From: Astropecten irregularis
Lineage: Eukaryota > Echinodermata > Asteroidea > Paxillosida > Astropectinidae
Length of the DNA stretch: 64,000 nucleotides
Assembly (NCBI GenBank): GCA_963971285.1
Contig: OZ020246.1
Location: forward strand, 22,241,217 to 22,305,216
Direction: 5' to 3'
This document shows, in pieces, positions 10,789 through 21,112 of this stretch; positions within the stretch are counted from its first letter, which is position 1, and each line of letters begins with the position of its first letter. The notes beneath the pieces are model-generated. The model saw only the letters and a list, made by a program, of their open reading frames with translations. It searched no databases and was not told where the DNA came from. The translations under genes and the position numbers were made by a program.

Positions 10789-11135
10789 AGATATCGAGAA
10801 CACTCTGCATTACTATTTGTTAAATTTCGCATCTTGTCTATTATTATATTTGATCTGTATAAATATCATTTGTGTGCTCTTACATGTATCAATTTGAAAA
10901 AAAGACTTTGCCCTTAAAAATTAAATCCCTCTTTATAAAAAAACACGAATATTCATAACTACGACACCAGATCATCAAAGAACCTCCATCGTACTAAAGT
11001 TAGAACATCCATACACCAATTCACTGTAAGACACCAGGGACCCCTTCTGTGGAACATTATTCAATCTACCTTACCAATGACGTCTATCAGAGCATTGCAA
11101 AGGATGTTATAAAGAGCAACTAATTCTCTCTGCTT
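10789..11135 (+). pseudogene. 3' end of the decayed non-LTR retrotransposon
   Basis: This continues the frame broken at 9518. In shifting frames it reads the usual LINE C-terminal pattern: a short hydrophobic block, a tyrosine/arginine-rich block, then HQGPLLWNIIQS, which matches the G..LWN.LP motif near LINE C-termini. Frameshifts and stops are present. A poly-A tail cannot be identified. Confidence 0.72.
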
Positions 11136-11195
11136 ATAATCATTAATGGTAAAAATTAATTACTTATATCCTATTTTTTTTTAGGCATTATATGG

Positions 11196-11400
11196 CCCAC
11201 TTTTTGAGAAAACAGTGAAAACGGCCACAGTATTTAAAATCTTTTCACCGTTATTTTATACCTTTTAAAAGATCAAAATTGTTTTGGGTCATTGGTTTTA
11301 CTACTTTCTTGATAAATACAGCACTTCCAGCAGACAAATTTTAATGATCATGTTTATACCATCACAACTGGGTAAAATTTGGATTGGGTAAGGTTAATAC
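11196..11400. mobile_element. TTAA MITE fragment
   Basis: CCCACTTTTTGAGAAAACAGTG, GGCCACAGTATTT and TTTTAAAAGATCAAAATTG are blocks of the TTAA MITE family. Both termini are missing or degraded. It may be the complement of the half copy at 8816, separated by later insertions or deletions. Confidence 0.6.
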
Positions 11401-12010
11401 CCAACTTTTCTGTGTTGGAGGGCCAAAATAAACGTTACATACATTACAACACAATGATAACAACGTTGCATATAAAAATTATGCAAAAAAACATTGAGGG
11501 AAAAAAATTTGTACAAGCATAAAACAGATTAATGATAGCTGGTCGGGAGGGGAGGTATATACACCATCTCATGTAGCACGAGCAGCCACTACCAGAAGAT
11601 CCACAAAACAAGAATCGAAAATAAATACTTTGTTAACGAAACGTTCGAAGTAAACGTAAGGGAAGATGGAGTGGGGTTCACTGGCGTCAGGATGTGGGCA
11701 CATCGAGCCCACTTTCAGCCCGATGCCCCGGGTGGGAACTGGTCAGGCCACCGAGGTGTGCGGTGAGAAGGCGGGTACTACATACACACGCATCGGTGAC
11801 CTGGGGAATAAAACGAATAAATAATAATTTTTGTTGTTAACCTTCTTTATCTTGTGAAATGTGAACAGCAAATGAACTTTCGTAAAGATGCCGATACTGT
11901 GTTAAAATCCCCGCATACACAGTCATTACGAAAGCCCCGTAGTGCCATCAAGTATATATTCTGAAAAAGTGAAGTATATATTTCGAAATGTTTTTTCGAG
12001 ATATATATTT
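11401..12010. other. Foldback spacer, unresolved
   Basis: Part of it (about 11520-11820) is GC-richer than its surroundings and contains CCCGATGCCCCGGGTGGGAA and a tail of AATAAATAATAATTT. That could be the 3' part of a retroelement, but I do not recognise it. No open frame of note. Confidence 0.3.
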
Positions 12011-12122
12011 ACTACGGAAGCGCATTTCTGCCAATTACTATCTCGTTCAAACGACATAATTATCTCGTTTTGAACGACTTAAAAAATTATTCAAGTTGGC
12101 AGGAATGCGCTTCCGTAATTTA
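12011..12122. repeat. Short inverted-repeat element, TACGGAAGCGCATT ends
   Basis: ACTACGGAAGCGCATTTCTGCCAA at the left pairs with TTGGCAGGAATGCGCTTCCGTAA at the right across about 65 bp containing two ATCTCGTT words. The flanks carry repeated TTTTTTCGAGATATATTTT words from 11990 to 12300. Confidence 0.7.
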
Positions 12123-12609
12123 CATATTTGTTTTTTCGAGATGTATTTTTCAAAATTTGTTTTTTCGTGATATATTTTTGGGATCAAATTTCCTTCTTGT
12201 ATCTTTTTTTGGAAACAATGTTACTATTTTTAGAAACATTTTTTTTTTTCGAGATATATTTTAAAGATTTGTTTTTTTTTATAGATATTTCCAATTTTTT
12301 GTATGGGAGAACGCTAAAACGGCTGTTTTTCTAACAAGCCCCTCTCCCATAGACTGTGGTAAATCCAAAGACCGATAAGCAACGGTTGTTTTTGTACGTT
12401 GCGATAATGTAGGGGGTCGTCCATAAAGTACCGGCTCGTACGCACGAAATGCGGACTTTTTTTAGCCATAGCCAGCCCATAGAATATTGCGATACCACAC
12501 TCAAAATAATTTGCATGATTGAGACACAAGTATAAAGGGGAGGAAAAAATCATACTGTGTAACATGGGTGCGATGGCAGTGTTGATTGTATTATTTTTCA
12601 CCAGTTTAA

Positions 12610-12934
12610 AGGTATAATACATGACTGGTTAAGGTCAAACATGTACATGGAATATAGAAACCTGTGAAAAATTGAGTCACGCGAAAATAGTAAAAACCCG
12701 ACTCAATTTTTCTTATAAAACATAAAGAATGGTTTGGATATTACGCCGAGATCAAAACTGTTTTCGGTCTTTGTTTGACTTATTTCTGGATAAGTATTCT
12801 AGGCCTACACAATTTCAGGCGGAAGTATTTTAACAGTATATTTCTACCAGCACCATCTTCATACCCTGTATAAAGTTATACGTAAATCTATGAACATTTC
12901 TGTTTTGGTTTCTGACCGAAGTATGATACTACCT
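12610..12934. mobile_element. TTAA MITE, full length variant
   Basis: TTAA at 12606-12609 and 12935-12938 flanks AGGTATAATAC...AGTATGATACTACCT. Interior blocks ACATGTACATGGAATA, GAGATCAAAACTG, CCACCATCTTCATACCCTG-like and AACATTTCTGTTTTGG place it in the same family as 26953-27299. It lies in the spacer of the giant foldback element. Confidence 0.85.
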
Positions 12935-13004
12935 TTAATACATTTATACATTAATACCACCCCAGCAGTGCATTTAAATTGTTTTTTCGTAGCAGTTATA
13001 TACA

Positions 13005-16000
13005 AATTAGTGGACCAATTTTGCCAGCTACAAAATTTGATCTGCCCAGAAGATGTATTGATTGGAATCTGCAATAAAAATGAGTATTTTCAAAAGTATG
13101 TGGTGTACATTTTATTTTTACGGAGCAGTAAATAAGCCGCATATGTATTACGCGTTAGAGGTATGGGAATGCGGTCTCTTAATTAGACGCCTAATTAACA
13201 CATAATAAGTGGACCGATTTTTTCCTGCTACAAAATTTGACCTGCCCAGAGGATGGATTGATTGGAATCTGCAATAAAAATGAGTATTTTCAAAAGTATG
13301 TGGTGTACATTTTGTTTTTACGGAGCAGTATTTTCAGCCGCATATGTATTACGCGTTATAGGTATGGGAATGCGGTCTCTTAATTAGACGCCTAATTAAC
13401 ACATAATTAGTGGACCGATTTTTCCTGCTACAAAATTTGATCTGCCCAGAGGATGGATTGATTGGAATCTGCAATAAAAATAAGCATTTTCAAAAGTATG
13501 TGGTGTACATTTTGTTTTTACGAAGTAGTATTTTCAGCCGCATATGTATTACGCGTTATAGGTATGGGAATGCGGTCTCTTAATTAGACGCCTAATTAAC
13601 ATAATAGTGGACGGATTCTGCCTGCTACAAAATTTGATCTGCCCAGAGGATGGATTGATTGGAATCTGCAATAAAAATGAGTATTTTCAAAAGTATGTGG
13701 TGTACATTTTGTTTTTACGAAGTAGTATTTTCAGCCGCATATGTATTACGCGTTATAGGTATGGGAATGCGGTCTCTTAATTAGACGCCTAATTAACACA
13801 TAATTAGTGGACCGATTTTTCCTGCTACAAAATTTGATCTGCCCAGAGGATGGATTGAGTGGAATCTGCAATAAAAATGAGCATTTTCAAAAGTATGTGG
13901 TGTACATTTTGTTTTTACGAAGTAGTATTTTCAGCCGCATATGTATTACGCGTTATAGGTATGGGAATGCGGTCTCTTAATTAGACGCCTAATTAACACA
14001 TAATTAGTGGACCGATTTTTCCTGCTACAAAATTTGATCTGCCCAGAGGATGGATTGATTGGAATCTGCAATAAAAATGAGCATTTTCAAAAGTATGTGG
14101 TGTACATTTTGTTTTTACGAAGTAGTATTTTCAGCCGCATATGTATTACGCGTTATAGGTATGGGAATGCGGTCTCTTAATTAGACGCCTAATTAACACA
14201 TAATTAGTGGACCGATTTTTCCTGCTACAAAATTTGATCTGCCCAGAGGATGGATTGAGTGGAATCTGCAATAAAAATGAGCATTTTCAAAAGTATGTGG
14301 TGTACATTTTGTTTTTACGAAGTAGTATTTTCAGCCGTATATGTATTACGCGTTATAGGTATGGGAATGCGGTCTCTTAATTAGACGCCTAATTAACACA
14401 TAATTAGTGGACCGATTTTTCCTGCTACAAAATTTGATCTGCCCAGAGGATGGATTGATTGGAATCTGCAATAAAAATGAGTATTTTCAAAAGTATGTGG
14501 TGTACATTTTGTTTTTACGAAGTAGTATTTTCAGCCGCATATGTATTACGCGTTATAGGTATGGGAATGCGGTCTCTTAATTAGACGCCTAATTAACACA
14601 TAATTAGTGGACCGATTTTTCCTGCTACAAAATTTGATCTGCCCAGAGGATGGATTAATGGGAATCTGCAATAAAAATGAGCATTTTCAAAAGTATGTGG
14701 TGTACATTTTGTTTTTACGAAGTAGTATTTTCAGCCGCATATGTATTACGCGTTATAGGTATGGGAATGCGGTCTCTTAATTAGACGCCTAATTAACACA
14801 TAATTAGTGGACCGATTTTTCCTGCTACAAAATTTGATCTGCCCAGAGGATGGATTGATTGGAATCTGCAATAAAAATGAGTATTTTCAAAAGTATGTGG
14901 TGTACATTTTGTTTTTACGAAGTAGTATTTTCAGCCGCATATGTATTACGCGTTATAGGTATGGGAATGCGGTCTCTTAATTAGACGCCTAATTAACACA
15001 TAATTAGTGGACCGATTTTTCCTGCTACAAAATTTGATCTGCCCAGAGGATGGATTAATGGGAATCTGCAATAAAAATGAGCATTTTCAAAAGTATGTGG
15101 TGTACATTTTGTTTTTACGAAGTAGTATTTTCAGCCGCATATGTATTACGCGTTATAGGTATGGGAATGCGGTCTCTTAATTAGACGCCTAATTAACACA
15201 TAATTAGTGGACCGATTTTTCCTGCTACAAAATTTGATCTGCCCAGAGGATGGATTGATTGGAATCTGCAATAAAAATGAGTATTTTCAAAAGTATGTGG
15301 TGTACATTTTGTTTTTACGGAGCAGTATTTTCAGCCGCATATGTATTACGCGTTATAGGTATGGGAATGCGGTCTCTTAATTAGACGCCTAATTAACACA
15401 TAATTAGTGGACCGATTTTTCCTGCTACAAAATTTGATCTGCCCAGAGGATGGATTGATTGGAATCTGCAATAAAAATGAGCATTTTCAAAAGTATGTGG
15501 TGTACATTTTGTTTTTACGGAGCAGTATTTTCAGCCGCATATGTATTACGCGTTATAGGTAGGGGAATGCGGTATCTTAATTAGACGCCTAATTAACACA
15601 TAATTAGTGGACCGATTTTTCCTGCTACAAAATTTGGTCTGCCCAGAGGATGGATTGATTGGAATCTGCAATAAAAATGAGCATTTTCAAAAGTATGTGG
15701 TGTACATTTTGTTTTTACGGAGCAGTATTTTCAGGCGCATATGTATTACGCGTAAGAGGTATGGGAATGCGGTCTCTTAATTAGACGCCTAATTAACACA
15801 TAATTAGTGGACCGATTTTTCCTGCTACAAAATTTGATCTGCCCAGAGGATGGATTGATTGGAATCTGCAATAAAAATGAGCATTTTCAAAAGTATGTGG
15901 TGTACATTTTGTTTTTACGGAGCAGTATTTTCAGGCTTTATACCGTATTCCGCGTTAGAGGCATGGGAATGCGGTCTCTTAATTAGACCCCTAATTAACA

Positions 16001-16056
16001 TATAATTAGTGGACGGATTTTGCCCCCTCCATAATATGATCTGGCCAAAGGATGGA
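13005..16056 (-). repeat. Right tandem array of the 200-bp unit, inverted
   Basis: This is the reverse complement of the left array. TGGTGTACATTTT occurs at about 13101 and then at about 200-bp steps to 15898, fifteen copies, with one step about 3 bp short near 13600. Alternating variants (GATTGATTGG with GATTGAGTGG or GATTAATGGG; GTATTTTC with GCATTTTC) repeat at 400 bp, so pairs of units were amplified together. The outermost unit matches the diverged outermost unit on the left. A later element cuts the arm at 16056. Confidence 0.93.
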
Positions 16057-17157
16057 CAGTCAGTCCGCACTGCACACAATATCCGTTCCTTTTATATGCA
16101 GCGTATGCACATGTTTTCGGAGCGTGACCTCTCCATGAATATTTAATGAGCATGGGACAGTCTCAGGAAAACTGTCATTTTCTTTGATTCGAAATACCCT
16201 TTTGTCAAGATATTTCCAGATTTCTATAGATGAATAACAGCTCTTCAATCCAGTATGCAATATTAATATGTTTTTGCCAATTTCAAGTACAAAAATGGAC
16301 GTTGTTTTTTTCGTTAAAAAACGAAAAATTTTGGCCCTGAAAACATGGTCCTAACTATTATTTTTCAATGGTACCACAACGTTTTTTTGTACTCACCAGA
16401 AAGACCGTCTTATATTCTATCATATTCGTGTATTTATTGGCATTAATATCATTTAGCTGAGTCAGGGCACGCATTTTGCCAACACTTCTCACAAATCAAC
16501 ACGAACGTCCGTTCATGAGAACGGCGCCATTGCTGTGCACGGATTTCCTGATGTCTGATTGGTCAACCACGCTACGTCACACTTCTCCACACACGCACGT
16601 ACCCGGATGTAAAGATCGCGGTACGGTGTGTATGTTAATTGTGGGAATTAATGCACAAAATTACTATGATATAAAGGCTATGGTCTAGCTCATTAGTCTT
16701 CGGAAAACAAATCTATGGATTGTGGACAAGTTTATATTCTATCTTATATATGAAAATGATACTTTTAGAAAGTAATATTTGTTTTTAAGACGGACACTTT
16801 CAGGACACTTTCAAAGTGATGATAATGCCAAAATCAGAAAGCTATGGACATCTGCTTTGTGGAGTCCTAATTAACTTAATGCACACACACAATAACATAT
16901 GCAAGTGAACAAGACATGATTTCTTTCTATCAACAAATTAATTTATTAAGTCACATCCACTACTCATGCATGTTTCTTGACAATGTGTAACTTCCGGCAC
17001 TTTTATTTTATTTCTAAATTGAAATTACCATATTCAGGTGTAAAATTAAGTTGTAAAAAAATTATAAGTTGAAATTTCAACATGGCAAGCTACATTACTA
17101 ATGAAAAAAAGAAACACATTGGAAAAATAACAATATTATTAAAATAAAATAAATAAA

Positions 17158-17672
17158 GCATGACAAGGTTATGATGGAATTTCGTTAAGTTTAAGCTAAT
17201 AAAAACATTTAAGCTAATAAAAACACACACACAAATCATACCCGACAATATAGGCCAAGAAACTTAATGAGACAAATACATTGTCCCAATGGCAAGCTTA
17301 CATTACATACAAAAAAACAGTGCATTAATACAAAATGTTTACATGATACAATATGGCATAGTTTAGTTGAATGTTAAGGTAAAAGGAAATTCAGCTGCAT
17401 AACTTATACATGTGTATCTTTAATAATCACAACAAAGTTATGATGGAATGTTTCAAATTTATGATGAAGTTTCAAAAGTTAAGTTAAAAAAACCTACAAT
17501 CATACCCGACAATATTAGCAAAGAACCTTACTGAGACAAATAAAATTTCTCAATCGACAACTGCATTCATATAAAATTTCTTACCCATATGTTGGCAATG
17601 TTTACATGAAACAATATGGCATAGTTTATGGTTGAATGTGAAGTTTAGAAAATTCCGCTGCATAACTTAAAG
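17158..17672. repeat. Diverged tandem duplication of about 250 bp
   Basis: 17158-17410 and 17428-17672 share, in the same order, GTTATGATGGAAT, CATACCCGACAATAT, GAGACAAATA, GTTTACATGA.ACAATATGGCATAGTTTA and GCTGCATAACTTA. Between these the copies differ by many substitutions and indels, so the duplication is old. A fragment of the same block starts near 17081. Confidence 0.72.
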
Positions 17673-17814
17673 TTAATGGAATGTATGCGAGTGGTTTTTT
17701 TGTACATTTTCTGGCAACCATAATTTTAACAAGTACAAAATTATACACTAACAAATTCGCTGGAGAGATATAGAGGTAAGTACTTAATGAATCACCTAAT
17801 ACAAGAGCATTAAC

Positions 17815-17895
17815 CTTCCGAATCGGTTGGGACATTGCCTGCTGGGATGGCAATGGCGGTTTGGGGGGTCTGGCCACTTCAATGGCCGGCCTGAC
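17815..17895 (-). CDS. Putative exon inside the nested transposon
   Basis: The minus strand has a pyrimidine-rich tract ending TTGCAATGCAG, then an open 81-bp segment beginning with VRPAIEVARPPKPP and ending QPIRK, then AAG/GTTAAT. It is in phase 0 at both ends and would join in frame to the exon-like segment 19603-19674. The proline-rich peptide is not recognised. It may be a captured host exon or part of the transposon's own gene; chance is not excluded. Confidence 0.3.
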
Positions 17896-18363
17896 CTGCA
17901 TTGCAAAAAAAAAGAAAAGAAAAGAAAATATAAGACATATTACTGGATGTTTACCTATTATACTATAGTGTTCATCCTAATTACCGACCTTCGCCAACAA
18001 TTACTACTGACTATACAGACAGCTGCTGACAACAACTGAAAATAATAATTAATATTGCTAAAACATGCAGACCTTTCAGTTTCATAAAACTGCCCAGCAA
18101 TGAAACCAGTACGGGTTACAAGCAGATAATTAAGTGTTTGTGGGGCGAAAGCACATTTCCTGCCTAAGTGGTATTGATTGGTCGCCAAAATTATCATGTA
18201 GTTGTCGGTTTTTGCTAGTAGTTGTCAGTTGGTCGGTAATGAGTATGATTGATAATAATTGTTGGGCAAGTTTTATACTCTAGCTCAACAATTTTAAAAT
18301 TTTAGTAGAAAGAAGACTTGCAAACTACAAACGACCCAATAATGCAACAAACTGAAGCAGGTT

Positions 18364-18920
18364 AACTTGTACCGCGACCAACTCATACGTGACCAACTTG
18401 TACGCCGCTAAACTTGTACAGCCACTAACTTGTACACCGTGCCTTTAACCTCGTACGCCAACCATCTCGTATGATGGTCAACCAACTTGTATGCAACTCA
18501 AGTAATTTACAATTTTTCGAGATGTTGACTTATTTTTATATCGGGATTTTTCTGTGGGTTTTCATTTGAGGGATGTTTTTTTTCAGGACTGTGAAATAAA
18601 CCTATAAAAACTGTCTTTCCGGCTTTCCTTTTATGGGGAAAGGCCTGCAATTTTTTTTTCAATGGATCACGGGTTTCTTTTTTTTTGTAGATACATTTTT
18701 CAGCGATTAGTATCTTTAAGGGAAAAAACTTAGGAAAAAACTGACATTCCCGTTTATCCTTCAAGTTCAAAATGCATAACCCTTGAAATTCAGAGAAAAG
18801 TCATTTCATTGGAAATAGTGTACGAGTTGGTCGGCGTACGAGTTGGTCGGCGTACGAGTTGGTCGGCGTACAAGTTGGACAACGTACGAGTTGGTCGGTG
18901 TACCCATACAAGTTGACCAG
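18364..18920. repeat. Inverted pair of 16-bp minisatellites
   Basis: The left cluster (18364-18494) has degenerate repeats of ACCAACTTGTACGCCG. The right cluster (18819-18920) has GTACGAGTTGGTCGGC in the opposite orientation, with three near-perfect copies in tandem. About 320 bp of T/A-run-rich sequence lies between. The pair forms a small foldback structure inside the nested transposon. Confidence 0.8.
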
Positions 18921-19602
18921 CATTCCAAGAAAAATAAACTCACTTAGGCCTACTTAGGTAGGCTAGGCCCTATGGTTTTTTTCCATTCGAAAGAAAACAA
19001 TAAAAAAAAAAAAAAAAAAATGAAAACACGGCATGATGGTTAATTATCATTATTATGATTATGATTACTTTTATTATACTAGGCCCTTTTAATTAAAGCT
19101 ATAGCCTAGGGGCCTACTAATACTGCTATAGGGAGGGGCCTATTTTTTTTTTTTATTAATATTAAAATATTACATTTTAGTTGCAGATGTCACATGCATA
19201 TGTACTATGTAGGCCTATGTAGCCTAGGCCCACAAAAAAGGTTATGTGTGTACGGTAGGCACATCATGCACTTTGTATACGAATGGATCAAAACCTACAC
19301 GTAAATTGATGAAGAAAAACGAAATCTCGCAAAACAAAAACGATGTGTAAACAGTAAAATAGTGGCCGCCACAAGTAAAAAATTATATCAAACTAAAGCT
19401 CAACGAACGATCTTTCGAGTTATAGCCATAGTATTTCCTCTTTTTATTTAGCTGAGTCAGGGCACAGCAAATCAAATCAGGTCTAAAATCATCCGTAACA
19501 ACACCCGCTAACTTCGGTTGCCCAAAAAATTGCTAAAACACCGTTCAAACACAACAAATTTGGTATCAATCGATTCAGAAAAAATGACACGTTCACACTT
19601 AC

Positions 19603-19674
19603 CACGCCATCTTGGAAGCCAACTAAAGATGTGGCTGTAGTGCCGTGTGCAAAAACATCGTTGAACTCTCGCAT
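19603..19674 (-). CDS. Putative first exon inside the nested transposon
   Basis: An ATG at 19674-19672 with A at -3 opens MREFNDVFAHGTTATSLVGF and four more residues, ending at GTG before GTAAGT, a consensus donor. The frame ends in phase 0 and fits the acceptor of 17895. It lies about 100 bp inside the right end of the 3.7-kb element and is transcribed inward, a common position for a transposon's own promoter and first exon. No family match is recognised. Confidence 0.33.
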
Positions 19675-19884
19675 TTTAACGCGAAAATCTCGCGGACGAA
19701 TCACGCGCTGTGGCTGTGCAGATAAAGTTCGGGATTTGACCTCATTACAGCACGCAGTGCGGACTGACTGTGGATAAACTAGAATCTGCAAAAAAAGCCG
19801 GTATTTTTTAAATTATGTGGTTAAAATCGTTGTTTCAATATGCAAAATCATACCTCCTTTTACTGCATGGATTCTGCATTTCTT

Positions 19885-19953
19885 AAACCGCGGCTGAGAC
19901 CGCGGCTGAAACCGCGGCTGAAACCGCGGCTGAGACCGCGGCTGAGACCGCGG
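19885..19953 (-). repeat. CCGCGG 12-bp subterminal tandem repeats, right
   Basis: Six copies of CTGAGACCGCGG or CTGAAACCGCGG, the exact mirror image of the left cluster at 6259-6327 including the order of variants. Confidence 0.8.
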
Positions 19954-19978
19954 CTAGGTTCAGTTAGGTCCACTAGCG

Positions 19979-20746
19979 CCCCCATTAGACATAAATTGGT
20001 CACACACCTAGTAGTCTTGTGTGCAAATACAGCGGGTAAAATCATGCACGGTCAGGGGATCTGTTTAATTTGTTTTGTAGGCGGGGATAAGATTATCACC
20101 GTCAATGAATGATGCTCGGGTAAACTATTTTGCCCATCCCACTCCCCTTTTATCACAAGGGTCGTTAAATACATGAGTACATACTGGTCCTACATTGCGC
20201 ATGACTTAGACTGTTTTCGGGCTTGTGAAATTGAAATGGCATTAACAAAATTGACTTTTCAACATTCTAAATTCCCACTAAAATTAAAAAAAGACGAAAA
20301 GCCAGCCTGGTGAAAAGTGGTAATGCCTACCTTTCTCAGGGAATGAATTTGAGAGCCTATTAATAATTATGTCATATACATCAACTGATGACATTTAGAC
20401 CGGTGTCGGCTTAATTTACCCGAATTAGCATCAATAGTATGCACAATAATTGAATAAAAAGAAAACTTTCCAGCAAGTCCATCATGTCAAGCCTACGTCG
20501 ATCACGAAGATAAATATTTTATAATGCAAGGTCGAGAAAGTCTGTTTTAGGGACGTCTTAATTTTTAAAGCAACAACACAAAATGAGTGATGAAACTTGG
20601 GATAATTGTTTCATTTGAATGACTTGACACTTCCTAATAAATAGACCAATTGACCGAACAAATCAAGCCGCCGCGCCCACTAGCCCTTCAGTTGTTTCTG
20701 AATAAACTTACCCATCATAGAGCAACTTGGAAATTGACTTGCCCCA
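19979..20746. other. No gene seen
   Basis: Sequence right of the giant foldback's target duplication. Only short unrecognised frames. Confidence 0.4.
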
Positions 20747-20750
20747 TTAA

Positions 20751-21108
20751 AGATAGTATCATACTTTGGTAAGAGACCAAAACAGAAATGTTCACAGATT
20801 TACGTATAACTTACAGGGTATGGAGATGGTGGTGGTAGAAAAATAAAGTACTGTTAAATCTTTTCCGCCTGAAATGGTGTATTTATCCAGAAATCAGTAA
20901 AACAACGACCGAAAATCTTTTTGATCTTTTAAAAGATCAAATATAAAAGAGAAACTCGCTTAAGAAATTCTGTGGCCGTTTTCTCAAAAAGTGGGCAACG
21001 TATGGGACTGAAATTTACACAGATGTATATTACTACATCGTCCTTGATATGTTTGCCCATGAACTTAATCTGTATGTCTTTGACAAAAACCAATGTATGA
21101 TATTACCT
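20751..21108. mobile_element. TTAA MITE, complete reference copy
   Basis: TTAA at 20747-20750 and 21109-21112 flanks AGATAGTATCATACTTTGG...CAATGTATGATATTACCT. The body contains ACAGAAATGTTCACAGATTT, GATCTTTTAAAAGATC and TGTTTGCCCATGAA blocks shared by all copies. The whole element of 358 bp is an imperfect palindrome at its ends. TTAA duplications are characteristic of piggyBac and Kolobok superfamilies; which one applies is not shown. Confidence 0.88.
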
Positions 21109-21112
21109 TTAA

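Larger units (their letters stand above)
16057..19770. mobile_element. 3.7-kb inverted-repeat DNA transposon nested in the giant foldback
   Basis: The ends are CAGTCAGTCCGCACTGC and its exact complement (17 bp), flanked by TGGA on both sides (16053-16056, 19771-19774). The left arm of the giant element shows the empty site in inverted form, so the duplication and boundaries are well supported. Inside are a direct repeat TTTAGCTGAGTCAGGGCAC near both ends (about 16454 and 19448), a duplicated block of about 250 bp, and a small inverted minisatellite. No transposase was recognised; two exon-like minus-strand segments are listed separately. The superfamily is unresolved. Confidence 0.88.
6243..19969. 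mobile_element. Giant composite foldback element with satellite arms
   Basis: The two ends are inverted copies beginning ACCTAACTGAACCTAGCCG, and a 9-bp duplication CCACTAGCG flanks them (6234-6242 and 19970-19978). Inward from each end come six 12-bp CCGCGG repeats, a shared unique stretch of about 95 bp, then an array of a 200-bp unit. The right array is the reverse complement of the left. The middle (8291-13004) holds decayed retrotransposon and MITE insertions and no intact transposase. A 3.7-kb element at 16057-19770 interrupts the right arm; without it and its duplication the unit would be about 10 kb. The outer ends are nearly identical, which suggests recent mobility or gene conversion. 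Confidence 0.85.

Noticed and set aside
9006-11135. Active reverse transcriptase gene
   Set aside because: Stops, missing motif blocks and three insertions break the frame.
6421-16056. CRISPR-like arrays (regular repeats)
   Set aside because: Whole 200-bp units repeat with no unique spacers, in an intron-bearing animal genome.
6243-19969. LTR retrotransposon
   Set aside because: The terminal repeats are inverted, not direct, and no gag-pol or primer-binding site is visible.
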